A stretch of 64,000 bases of DNA from Acinetobacter sp. NCu2D-2 (GTDB lineage: Bacteria > Pseudomonadota > Gammaproteobacteria > Pseudomonadales > Moraxellaceae). The position numbers and the translations under genes were made by a program. The stretch lies in contig NZ_CP015594.1 in the NCBI RefSeq assembly GCF_001647675.1, positions 1,736,001 to 1,800,000 of the forward strand. The letters are read 5' to 3'. Each line of letters begins with the position of its first letter. Positions within the stretch are counted from its first letter, which is position 1. The notes beneath the pieces were generated by a model that had not been told where the DNA came from, did not search any database, and saw nothing but the letters and a program-made list of their open reading frames with translations. Below, in pieces: positions 55,390 through 63,265 of the stretch.

Positions 55390-56712
55390 GTGAGCCTCTT
55401 TCAAAATATCGTGATTATTTTAATACTCATCGCGGGGGCTGGTTTTTTATCCTTAACAGAAATCGCGCTTGCCGGTGCTCGTAAAGTCAAACTGAAAATT
55501 TTGGCAGAATCTGGCGATGCACGCGCGCAGAAAGTATTAGATCTACAAGCCAATTCTGCTGACTTCTTTGCAGCATCTCAAATTGGCTTAAATGCTGTCG
55601 CTATTCTAGGCGGTATCTTGGGTGAAGGTGCTTTTCGCCCGTATTTCATTAACTTTGTAAATCAGTTCTATCATGGGCCTTGGGCAGAAACCATTGGTTT
55701 TACCCTATCCTTTACCATGGTCACCTCCCTGTTTATTTTATTTGCCGATCTTATGCCTAAACGCTTGGCCATGATCGCGCCAGAAAAAATTGCAGTTTCT
55801 GTGATTGATCCTATTCAGGTTTTTATCACTGTTTGTAAACCATTGGCCTGGTTTATTAATGCCATTGCGAACTTGCTGTTCCGTCTATTTAAAGTGAATA
55901 CCACACGTGATGACAATATCACCTTTGATGATATTTCAGCGGTGATGGATGCAGGTGCACAAGCAGGCGTACTACAAAAGCAAGAACACCACTTTATTGA
56001 AAACGTGTTCGAGCTTGAAGAACGTAACGTACCTTCAAGTATGACCACGCGTGAAAACGTCGTATATTTCACACTAAAAGAATCAGAAGAAAGTATTCGT
56101 CAGAAATTGGCTGAATTCCCCTACTCTAAATTTTTGGTGTGTAGCGAAAATATTGATGACGTGATTGGTTATGTCGACTCTAAAGATATTTTGGTGCGTA
56201 TTCTGAATAATCAGTCTTTATTGCAACTCAATGAAAATACCATTCGTAATGTACTGACCATCCCAGATACATTAACTTTGTCTGAATTGCTCGATCGCTT
56301 CCGCTCAACTAAAGAAAAGTTTGCTGTCGTAATTAACGAGTATGCGTTGGTGGTTGGGGTTATTACCCTCTCTGACATTATGATTACCGTGATGGGCGAT
56401 TGGGTGACACCGATTGAAGCCGATCAGCAAATCATTAAACGTGACTCTAATTCATGGCTGATTGATGGGAGTACACCGATTGAAGATCTTAAACATGCGC
56501 TTGAAATCGATGCAATGCCCGATGAAGAAAACTATGAAACCTTGGCAGGTTTTATGATGTTCAAGCTGCGTAAAATTCCTCGCCCTGCCGATACGGTTTT
56601 ACACGCGGGATATAAATTTGAAGTCGTCGATGTCGATCATTTTAAAATTGACCAATTATTGGTAACGCGCATCGATTTACCGCCTGAAAACAAAATCTTG
56701 GAAGAATCCTAA
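55390..56712 (+). CDS. CNNM/CBS-domain transporter-like protein (CorC/HlyC family)
   Basis: 440 residues starting at a GTG with AGGTGG upstream. CNNM (DUF21) membrane domain (about 1-185, with LSLTEIALAGARKVKLKIL and ASQIGLNAVAILGGILGEG), a CBS pair (about 210-335), then a CorC_HlyC C-terminal domain (from about 350: DSNSWLIDGSTPIEDLKHAL, YETLAGFMMFKLRKIPRPADT). Family members are linked to Mg2+ or Co2+ efflux. A small membrane protein gene follows at 27 bp. Confidence 0.92.
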   Translation: MSLFQNIVIILILIAGAGFLSLTEIALAGARKVKLKILAESGDARAQKVLDLQANSADFFAASQIGLNAVAILGGILGEGAFRPYFINFVNQFYHGPWAETIGFTLSFTMVTSLFILFADLMPKRLAMIAPEKIAVSVIDPIQVFITVCKPLAWFINAIANLLFRLFKVNTTRDDNITFDDISAVMDAGAQAGVLQKQEHHFIENVFELEERNVPSSMTTRENVVYFTLKESEESIRQKLAEFPYSKFLVCSENIDDVIGYVDSKDILVRILNNQSLLQLNENTIRNVLTIPDTLTLSELLDRFRSTKEKFAVVINEYALVVGVITLSDIMITVMGDWVTPIEADQQIIKRDSNSWLIDGSTPIEDLKHALEIDAMPDEENYETLAGFMMFKLRKIPRPADTVLHAGYKFEVVDVDHFKIDQLLVTRIDLPPENKILEES

Positions 56713-56739
56713 AAATAGATGATTTAAGGCAGAATAAAG

Positions 56740-57018
56740 ATGTCAGTCTCAGCGCTTCTTGCATGTACGAGTTTTTATTCTGCACTTTATCTTGTTTATT
56801 ATTTCTTTATTAAAGTCCAAAACCCACTGTTTTTATTTTTAGCAGTGGGTTTGTTAATTTTTGCCTGCATCATTACCCCTTATGGTTATGAGCGACAACG
56901 TTCAAGTTACGACCGCACCATGAGTTTTGGTCAATATCTTGCTGTTCCATTGATCTTGTGGGGAAGACTGTTCATCCTTCCCATTAGCCTGATTCTAAGT
57001 TGGCTATATTCCAATTAA
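56740..57018 (+). CDS. small membrane protein, unknown
   Basis: 92 residues with three hydrophobic segments (about 5-22, 30-48, 65-88) and little else (YGYERQRSSYDRTMSFGQYL between the last two). Directly downstream of the CNNM gene and before a terminator, so probably co-transcribed. No family recognised. Confidence 0.65.
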   Translation: MSVSALLACTSFYSALYLVYYFFIKVQNPLFLFLAVGLLIFACIITPYGYERQRSSYDRTMSFGQYLAVPLILWGRLFILPISLILSWLYSN

Positions 57019-57043
57019 AAAAAGCACCCAAAGGTGCTTTTTT
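57017..57043. terminator. bidirectional intrinsic terminator
   Basis: AAAAAAAGCACC / GGTGCTTTTTT with a CAAA loop between convergent genes. Confidence 0.88.
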
Positions 57044-57055
57044 CATGCTCGAAAT

Positions 57056-57565
57056 TTAGTGTACTTTAGTCAGTAAAGTATCTAATACAGCCTGATAGTG
57101 AATGCGAATATCATCTTCTAAGATTTTATAGGCATTATCAAACTGAACCATTGGCCAGCCTTCTTTCCAGAATGGGAAGATATTGTGTAAGTCGTGGGTC
57201 ACGATAGCATCTTCACGTACAATTGCTTGTGCAATTTGCGCAAGAACCTGCGCTGTTTCAGCACCATCAATGGCTAAGTAATCAATACCGCGTGCTTTTA
57301 GAATACGGATACGGTCTTTTTTATAACGAATTTTTTTAATTTGCGCTTCATTTAAACCTAAAGCCAAAGACACCGCTTCAACAAATTTACTTTCAAATGA
57401 CTGATTCAACTCAACAAGCGCTTGTTTATAGCCTTCCTGACGACCTGCTTTACCCGCACTACGAATCGCAAGCTCAGCTTCAGTGTTCAGCACATCGTTT
57501 TTCATACTTTGAAGAATGTCGATAATTTCGATGTCGCTTAATGTCGTAGGAGATTGATCAGTCAT
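57056..57565 (-). CDS. hypothetical protein
   Basis: 169 residues, soluble, mainly helical (SDIEIIDILQSMKNDVLNTEAELAIRSAGKAGRQEGYKQALVELNQSFESKFVEAVSLALGLNEAQIKKIR), then a more mixed C-terminal part (ARGIDYLAIDGAETAQVLAQIAQAI, HDLHNIFPFWKEGWPMVQFDNAYKILEDDIRIHY). No signal peptide or recognised family. Stand-alone. Confidence 0.7.
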   Translation of the reverse strand: MTDQSPTTLSDIEIIDILQSMKNDVLNTEAELAIRSAGKAGRQEGYKQALVELNQSFESKFVEAVSLALGLNEAQIKKIRYKKDRIRILKARGIDYLAIDGAETAQVLAQIAQAIVREDAIVTHDLHNIFPFWKEGWPMVQFDNAYKILEDDIRIHYQAVLDTLLTKVH

Positions 57566-57728
57566 GAACTGTCCTTAAAAAATATTCAATGTGCTATTTT
57601 CGCATAATTTACTCTGAAATACCCATAATCTTCATCAACAACTGTGCGTCTATTCTGATAGAGAGCAGCCTTTTATTGCTAAATCCTCTATAGTAAAGAT
57701 GATATTTTTTGCTGCTGTCACATCTTAC

Positions 57729-58454
57729 ATGGAAAAAATCAACGTCCCATTACTGCTACAAGCATTAGAAAAGCAATATCCAGCAGCATTTAAACAAAAT
57801 TATTTGTTTTACGGACAAATTAAAACCAAAGGTATTTGGGACGATCGTCGTGAGTTTATTCCGTGGGTTTTAGGCTTGATGATTTTTGTTCCGAGCGCAC
57901 TTGCGTTACGTGACTTGCTCTTGCATACGCTGTTATCGAATACATTTCTCGCGCAAGCCTATGCAATTTTGGCAGTCATGTTATTTTTAATGTTGGTCAA
58001 TCCCCTGATTATTAAACAGATTCGACATTCATCTCATTCACTTTATCAATTACTGCAGCATAGCCCTGTCAAACTCACCATCATTATTGTGCTGGAAGCA
58101 ATCAATCTGATATTTCTACAAAATACTTTCGTCATGTGGGTCGGCTTATTACTAGCCATTAATTTTGGTTTTGTGCGCTTCTATAAAGAAAATTTATTTC
58201 GTGAACAGGCCCAAGATCAGGATTACTATCAATTACAACAGTTAAGATGCGCCTGTTTTTGGACATATAAACAAACTCTTAAACTCCGTATGCAACTTAT
58301 TTTTATGTCCAAGGAAAGTTTGAAATACCGTAATGCGAAACAACAGTTAAACCGCTTTGCGGATCTATACCGTCAACTGTTCGCAACTGAACATCAATAT
58401 TGTAAAAAGATTAAGCATATCAATATCGACACCTATTTGGATGAAATGCTCTAA
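57729..58454 (+). CDS. four-TM membrane protein, paralogue of the gene after tRNA-Leu
   Basis: About 241 residues. An N-terminal cytosolic piece LLLQALEKQYPAAF, four membrane segments (roughly residues 40-60, 72-92, 115-135, 137-155 of this start), and a long basic cytosolic tail (QLQQLRCACFWTYKQTLKLRMQ ... HQYCKKIKHINIDTYLDEML). The gene beyond tRNA-Leu has the same plan and endings. Start uncertain: an in-frame ATG at 57699 would add 10 residues; 57729 is chosen because the paralogue aligns from there. Function unknown. Confidence 0.7.
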   Translation: MEKINVPLLLQALEKQYPAAFKQNYLFYGQIKTKGIWDDRREFIPWVLGLMIFVPSALALRDLLLHTLLSNTFLAQAYAILAVMLFLMLVNPLIIKQIRHSSHSLYQLLQHSPVKLTIIIVLEAINLIFLQNTFVMWVGLLLAINFGFVRFYKENLFREQAQDQDYYQLQQLRCACFWTYKQTLKLRMQLIFMSKESLKYRNAKQQLNRFADLYRQLFATEHQYCKKIKHINIDTYLDEML

Positions 58455-58529
58455 GACAAAGATAGTTTGCATTTTTTAAACATAAACGACTGAATTGATT
58501 GAAAAGAAAGCAATTAGTACGAAATAAAC

Positions 58530-58558
58530 TTGCCAAGATAAATTTCCTACTCTATTAT
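58530..58558 (+). promoter_or_regulatory. tRNA-Leu promoter
   Basis: TTGCCA (58530-58535), 17-base spacer, TATTAT (58553-58558), then TGCGCACA before the tRNA. Same -35 hexamer and spacing as the two tRNA-Ser promoters. Confidence 0.7.
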
Positions 58559-58567
58559 TGCGCACAT

Positions 58568-58653
58568 GCCCGAGTGGTGAAATCGGTAGACACAGGGGAT
58601 TTAAAATCCCCCGCCCACAAAGCGTGCCAGTTCGAGTCTGGCCTCGGGCACCA
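58568..58653 (+). tRNA. tRNA-Leu(UAA)
   Basis: 86 nt including encoded CCA. Acceptor GCCCGAG / CTCGGGC, anticodon stem GGGGA / TCCCC with anticodon TAA, long variable arm (GCCCACAAAGCGT), T loop GTTCGAGTC. Confidence 0.97.
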
Positions 58654-58683
58654 TTTTCAATTTAGAAGATGGTGCAATAAAAG

Positions 58684-58708
58684 AACCCAGCGATAAGCTG
58701 GTTTTTTT
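58684..58708 (+). terminator. intrinsic terminator after tRNA-Leu
   Basis: CCAGC-GATAA-GCTGG followed by seven T. Confidence 0.8.
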
Positions 58709-58741
58709 ATGCCTATAATTTATAAAATGCGAACCTCACTC

Positions 58742-59407
58742 ATGTCCGCTGAACCCGAATTTAATCTGCAACAATTACAACGCCAGTACCCTGAAGCTTT
58801 TTTCTGTCGTCTTGGTTATAGCCGTTATAAATTGCCTGTCTTTTACAAAAGTTTTGCTTTTATCACACCACTCATCAGTTTTATTTTAATTACGTATTTA
58901 TGTTCGGTACTCATCGCCCTTCCTTTGCATCAATTTTATTTTGCATCTATTTCTGATGCACTCGATGTCAGCACAATTATTTTAATGGGTATGGGTTACC
59001 CCTATCTTATTTACATACATTATCAAGCCAAATATAGCTCTTATCATTTTGCTCAGCGTATACAGCATGCACTCTATGCGTTGACGATTTTATGTCTTGT
59101 TTTACTCATCAACTTTTTATTTATTCATATCGAATTGATCAGTCTAATGGGTTTAATTACCTTTGCCAGTTTAAGCCTAGGCACGGTATTCATTGAAGTT
59201 AATTTTAAGCCTCATTGCCGTGCGCTTGACCACATCAAATTACAAAAAATCAGGCAATTGGCGTATTGGACATTTCGCCAAAGTCAACGTCATAAAAATC
59301 GTCAGCAGGAATATCTTGACGTACATCATTTATGTCTAAAACAAGAACATAAACTGTTATTAGAAATTAAATATATCAACTTAAAAGATAGTTTTGCTGA
59401 GCATTAA
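58742..59407 (+). CDS. four-TM membrane protein, paralogue of the gene before tRNA-Leu
   Basis: About 221 residues. N-terminal LQQLQRQYPEAF, four membrane segments, and a basic cytosolic tail (LQKIRQLAYWTFRQSQRHKNRQQ ... EHKLLLEIKYINLKDSFAEH) that parallels the tail of the gene at 57729. Start chosen at 58742 (MSAEPEF) because the alternative ATG at 58709 directly abuts the tRNA terminator T-run and leaves no ribosome binding site. Its terminator has been split by the second IS4 copy. Function unknown. Confidence 0.7.
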   Translation: MSAEPEFNLQQLQRQYPEAFFCRLGYSRYKLPVFYKSFAFITPLISFILITYLCSVLIALPLHQFYFASISDALDVSTIILMGMGYPYLIYIHYQAKYSSYHFAQRIQHALYALTILCLVLLINFLFIHIELISLMGLITFASLSLGTVFIEVNFKPHCRALDHIKLQKIRQLAYWTFRQSQRHKNRQQEYLDVHHLCLKQEHKLLLEIKYINLKDSFAEH

Positions 59408-59425
59408 AAAAGCCCTGACAGACAG
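59406..59425 (+). terminator. left half of a bidirectional terminator split by the IS4 element (copy 2)
   Basis: AAAAAAGCC then the left target duplication CTGACAGACAG (59415-59425). The pre-insertion site would be AAAGCCCTG-ACAGA-CAGGGCTTT with A and T runs, between two convergent genes. Confidence 0.85.
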
Positions 59426-60814
59426 TAATGCCAGTCAGTTAAGCAAAAAAAGTTAAAATACTGTAAAAAGAGCGTATGTAAATACGCTCTTTTTTTATGA
59501 ATTTATCTCAGAATTTAGATTTAACATTAAAACAAACCCTACCTTCACTTTCACAATTCAGTGAATTGATTGATTTAAACTGGATTGAAGATTGCTTAAA
59601 CCAAACAGGTAAAGCATCAATTCGAAAAAGAAAACTGCCTGCTGAACATGTTGTTTGGCTGGTAATCGGACTTGCTCTATTTCGAAATCAACCGATTTGG
59701 TATGTGGTTCAACAATTGCAACTTGTTTTCGGTACGGCAGAATACTGTGTACCGAGTGCATCCGTACAAGCAAGACAGCGCTTAGGCTTAGAGCCCATGA
59801 GTGCTTTATTTTCGACATTAAGTCAGGCATGGTTTAAAGACTCACAACAACAATATAGCAACTTTCACGGTCTATGCGTTTGTGCTGTAGATGGTGTGGT
59901 TTGGTCTATGCCTCATACAGAAGAAAACTTTAAGCACTTTGGTTCATCCAAAGGCAAAACAGCAGCTACCCCTTACCCACAAGTCAGAGCGACTTGCCTG
60001 GTGAATACCAATACACATGAAATGATTGATGCCCAAATTGGCAGTATGGATCAAGGTGAATTAACCTTAGCCAGTCAATTAAAAGCACCAGTTCGCAGTA
60101 TTACCCTATTTGATCGTGCTTACTTCTCTGCTGATTTTTTAGTGAGTTGGCAATCTCAGGCAGAAGAGAGTCATTGGTTGATGCGAGCAAAGGACAACCT
60201 GCGTTATGAAGTGATTCATCATAATGCGGCCCATGACTTTCAGATCAAAATGCCTGTTTCAGCAAGAGCAAAAAAGATAAATCCGTCATTGGGTGACTAT
60301 TGGGAAGCACGTTTAATTGAAGTTGAATATGCAGGAAAAATAAGACGTTACATTACATCATTAACAGATTCTGAAGTTTATCCATTCAAAGACCTTGCAA
60401 TGCTTTATATCCAGCGTTGGGAAATAGAAATGTGTTATCGGGAAATTAAAAGTGATTTACAGGATGCAAGAATTTTAAGAAGCAAACAACCTGATTTGGT
60501 CTATCAAGAATTGTGGGGGGTATTTATTGCTTATAATATCTTAAGAAGACAGATGAGGTTTATCGCTGAACATGCAAAGGTGAGTCCTTTAAGGATCAGT
60601 TTCCATATTGCATCTATGAGTATTATCAATATCTTAAGGCACACACCTTTAGAATCAGCAGGAAATCTACCCAAACATTTAGCACAATTATTTGAACAAT
60701 CTAAAATATTTGTATTACCTGAAAAAAGGCAAAGGCAATGTCCGCGAGTAGTGAAAATTAAAGCACAAAAATATCCAAGAAAATGCCAGTCAATTTCTTA
60801 ACTGACTGGCATTA
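59426..60814 (+). mobile_element. IS4-family insertion sequence, copy 2 (1389 bp)
   Basis: Same element as at 43437-44825, with the same perfect 18-bp inverted repeats. Flanked by an 11-bp target duplication CTGACAGACAG (59415-59425 and 60815-60825). Because each copy has its own matching duplication, the two inserted independently. One base differs between the transposase genes; comparison by eye found no other change. Confidence 0.95.
59497..60801 (+). CDS. IS4-family transposase (copy 2)
   Basis: 434 residues, identical to copy 1 except Thr for Ala in KTAA(T/A)PYPQ near residue 158. DDE residues and the Y-(2)-R-(3)-E-(6)-K block are intact. The start codon directly follows the hairpin T-run. 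Confidence 0.95.
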   Translation: MNLSQNLDLTLKQTLPSLSQFSELIDLNWIEDCLNQTGKASIRKRKLPAEHVVWLVIGLALFRNQPIWYVVQQLQLVFGTAEYCVPSASVQARQRLGLEPMSALFSTLSQAWFKDSQQQYSNFHGLCVCAVDGVVWSMPHTEENFKHFGSSKGKTAATPYPQVRATCLVNTNTHEMIDAQIGSMDQGELTLASQLKAPVRSITLFDRAYFSADFLVSWQSQAEESHWLMRAKDNLRYEVIHHNAAHDFQIKMPVSARAKKINPSLGDYWEARLIEVEYAGKIRRYITSLTDSEVYPFKDLAMLYIQRWEIEMCYREIKSDLQDARILRSKQPDLVYQELWGVFIAYNILRRQMRFIAEHAKVSPLRISFHIASMSIINILRHTPLESAGNLPKHLAQLFEQSKIFVLPEKRQRQCPRVVKIKAQKYPRKCQSIS

Positions 60815-60834
60815 CTGACAGACAGGGCTTTTTG
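60815..60834 (+). terminator. right half of the split terminator (copy 2)
   Basis: CTGACAGACAG followed by GGCTTTTTG. It lies 3' of the hypothetical gene on the minus strand, which now lacks its full hairpin. Confidence 0.7.
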
Positions 60835-60835
60835 T

Positions 60836-61150
60836 TTACCACTCACGTGTGGTAATTAATTCTTCCATTTCGATATCGAAGTAACCGTGTTCTTGCACCA
60901 CCATCATCATGGCTTCAGCAATATAGTCGGCTGCAGTATCATCCAAAGAAGAATCTAAGTCTTCAAACTGTGGCTTCATTTCATTAATGTCAGCAACAGT
61001 GAGTTGAGCAAACTGATAAATATCCTGTTCAGATAAACCTGCTTTTTCAACTTTTTTAGCAAAGCGTTCGATATGCTGCTTTACTTCAGCAACTAGAATA
61101 TCTGGATAATATTCATCATCGAACATCGGGAGAAGTAAATCTGCAAACAT
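60836..61150 (-). CDS. small hypothetical protein (DUF5713-like)
   Basis: 104 residues, acidic, mostly helical. Begins MFADLLLPMFDDEYYPDILVAEVKQHIERFAKKVEKAG, then DINEMKPQFEDLDSSLDDTAADYIAEAMMMVV and a C-terminal FDIEMEELITTREW. The D-E-Y-Y-P-D-I-L-V start resembles DUF5713 proteins; this is recalled, not searched. Stop codon lies two bases from the split terminator. Confidence 0.7.
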   Translation of the reverse strand: MFADLLLPMFDDEYYPDILVAEVKQHIERFAKKVEKAGLSEQDIYQFAQLTVADINEMKPQFEDLDSSLDDTAADYIAEAMMMVVQEHGYFDIEMEELITTREW

Positions 61151-61243
61151 ACAGGTACTCTATAAATCACAAAACAATTTAAGCGTGCCTATATAACATA
61201 TTGCTGATTAAAAGCCAAACAATGCGGTATCGAAGCTGAAAAA

Positions 61244-62095
61244 TTAAGCCTGAGACATCGCTTTCCAAACTTTGATTGCATCCGCTGTCGCTTTAACATC
61301 ATGTGCACGTACCATACACGCGCCTTGCTGAATACTGATTAAATGCGCAGCCACCGAACCCACTGCACGTTCTAAGGCATCTGCACCGCCTAATGCTTCA
61401 CCAATAAAACGTTTACGTGACAATGCCGATAAAATCGGATAACCCAGTTCATTGAGCTTATAAAACTCATTCAACAATTTTAGATTTTGCTGAGCGTTTT
61501 TCGCGAATCCAAAGCCTGGATCAATCATGATATGTTCTGGTTTTACTCCAGTATTCAAAGCATCTTGAACACGTTGAGATAACTCAGTCATGACATCTAG
61601 GGTGACATCATCATATTGATCCAAATGATTCATTGTGGTTGGCTCACCACGCATATGCATAATAATTACAGGAATATCAAGTACTGCTGCAGTTTCTAGC
61701 GCATTGGGACGTGTTAAAGCACGAACGTCATTCCAAATGTGTGCTCCTGCTTTGACTGCTGCACGAATGACTTCAGGTTGTGATGTATCAATAGAAATAA
61801 TCACATCATGCTTGGCAAGTTCTTCAACAACTGGGATTACACGTCGTATTTCTTCTTCAACGTCTACCGCTGACGCACTAGGACGAGTCGACTCGCCACC
61901 GACATCAATAACTGTAGCACCTTCAGCCATCATTTCGAGCGCACGTGCAATTGCAGCATCTTTACCATTATGACGACCACCATCACTAAATGAATCTGGT
62001 GTCACATTTAAGATTCCCATCACATGCGGCTGCGATAAATCCAAAGATAATCGACCAAAGCGCCAGATTTTTTGTGGCAATGGCATTAACTGCAT
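61244..62095 (-). CDS. folP: dihydropteroate synthase
   Basis: Condenses p-aminobenzoate with dihydropterin pyrophosphate in folate synthesis; the sulfonamide target. 283 residues, TIM barrel. Motifs: VMGILNVTPDSFSDGGRH, ATVIDVGGESTRPSAS, SIDTSQPEVI, IWNDVRALT, IIMHMRGEPTTMN, MIDPGFGFAKNAQQNL, ALSRKRFIGEALGG and the C-terminal VRAHDVKATADAIKVW. Chromosomal-type sequence, not a mobile sul gene. Ribosome binding site AAAGGAG, preceded by a hairpin. Confidence 0.97.
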   Translation of the reverse strand: MQLMPLPQKIWRFGRLSLDLSQPHVMGILNVTPDSFSDGGRHNGKDAAIARALEMMAEGATVIDVGGESTRPSASAVDVEEEIRRVIPVVEELAKHDVIISIDTSQPEVIRAAVKAGAHIWNDVRALTRPNALETAAVLDIPVIIMHMRGEPTTMNHLDQYDDVTLDVMTELSQRVQDALNTGVKPEHIMIDPGFGFAKNAQQNLKLLNEFYKLNELGYPILSALSRKRFIGEALGGADALERAVGSVAAHLISIQQGACMVRAHDVKATADAIKVWKAMSQA

Positions 62096-62114
62096 GTGTA
62101 CTCACTCCTTTATG

Positions 62115-62139
62115 ATCATGGTTGCATTGTCCATGATCT
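62115..62139 (-). promoter_or_regulatory. perfect inverted repeat in the folP leader
   Basis: GATCATGG (62115-62122), 9-base spacer, CCATGATC (62132-62139), located six bases upstream of the folP ribosome binding site. It could be an operator or an mRNA hairpin affecting translation. Confidence 0.5.
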
Positions 62140-62196
62140 CGCAGCTAAAGCAAGTCAGATGACTAATCAAACAAAGGTTGTAACCTATGTTAAATA

Positions 62197-63170
62197 ACCC
62201 GAATCCTGCTTAAGCCGATGATTCCTTAATTTGAATTGTTGGCTTATTTCGATGGGTTAATTGATATGCACATAGTGAGGCGTAAATTCCACTCAGAAAT
62301 CCATGAAGACTACGTGCTTTACTCGTCACTAAATTGTATTGCCCCTTCAATAAGCTGAATAATGTTTCTATTTTATTGCGTTGTCTTAGGTGATATTCAT
62401 CTGATGCACAGAGTTAAATAGCCTGCATATTCTTCCGATGATAAGTAATTAAATCAATACCTTGATCTTTCAATCTAATTTTTAATTCTTGGCTGATGTA
62501 GCCCCGATCCCCGTAAAGTTTTGCTTCTATACCAGCAACCAATTGCTCAACCATTTTTATGTCAGCAACATGTCCATTCGATAAAGCAGAACAGGCAATT
62601 TCACCAAATTGATTCATTGCAATATGTAATTTACAGCCATAAAACCAGCCCATTGAGCTTCTACCACGTGATGCAATTTGGATTAATGATTTATGACGCT
62701 GAATACGTTGATTTTTACAAACTGGCAGAGTTGTTGAATCAATCCATAAATATTGTGTACCTTGGCCTTTCATCAGTGCCACATGTAAAGCGTGTAGGGC
62801 TAATTCATGCATATTGATCAGATGAATCATCCTTTGATAGCAAGGCAAGTACTTAAATAAATGGCTTTTATCTTCTTTTAACCAGCTGAAAAAGGCTTTG
62901 AAATTATTGAAATGAGAGCATTTGTACCAAATGGCAATAAAGCAGATTTCTGAAATTGTAAGTTGAGCAGTTCTGATTCTTAAGGAACCACGGTTTTGTT
63001 TGAGAAACTCCCAATAAGTTGATTCAAATTTAAGAAAAAAATCATCAATTAAGCAAAATAATTCGGTACTATTAAACATCGGGACTAGAGTTTTAAGTTT
63101 TGTGTGGTAACTCAACTGATGGCTCTAGTCCTCTTATTTTTCAAGTCAATTTCTTATCCGCGATTCGGGT
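62197..63170 (-). mobile_element. IS982-family insertion sequence (974 bp), transposase inactivated
   Basis: Ends ACCCGAATC (62197-62205) and GATTCGGGT (63162-63170), flanked by a 6-bp duplication TAAATA (62191-62196 and 63171-63176). The exact boundary could shift by one base. One transposase gene with an internal stop. Located between folP and the YitT-family gene. Confidence 0.88.
62210..63115 (-). pseudogene. IS982-family transposase, nonsense mutation
   Basis: The frame is 302 codons with a TAA at codon 234 (62414-62416); the same frame continues LCASDEYHLRQRNKIETLFSLLK to a natural stop at 62210. First DDE Asp in QYLWIDSTTLPVC, second in KLYGDRGYIS; the catalytic Glu (RNKIETLFSLLK) lies after the premature stop, so the product should be inactive. 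The most economical cause is a single change of CAA to TAA. Confidence 0.9.
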
Positions 63171-63265
63171 TAAATATTTTATGTCATCCCTTAATCTATA
63201 TTTAACTGTCTTTCAGCAAACAAAGCTCTACTGATATTCAGAATTTAAAATAAGCTCAAGTTTGC

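Noticed and set aside
58709..58741. Earlier ATG for the membrane protein after tRNA-Leu
   Set aside because: It directly follows the tRNA terminator T-run, has no ribosome binding site, and the paralogue aligns from 58742.
43437..60814. Composite transposon bounded by the two IS4 copies
   Set aside because: Each copy has its own perfect target duplication, of different sequence, so they inserted separately.
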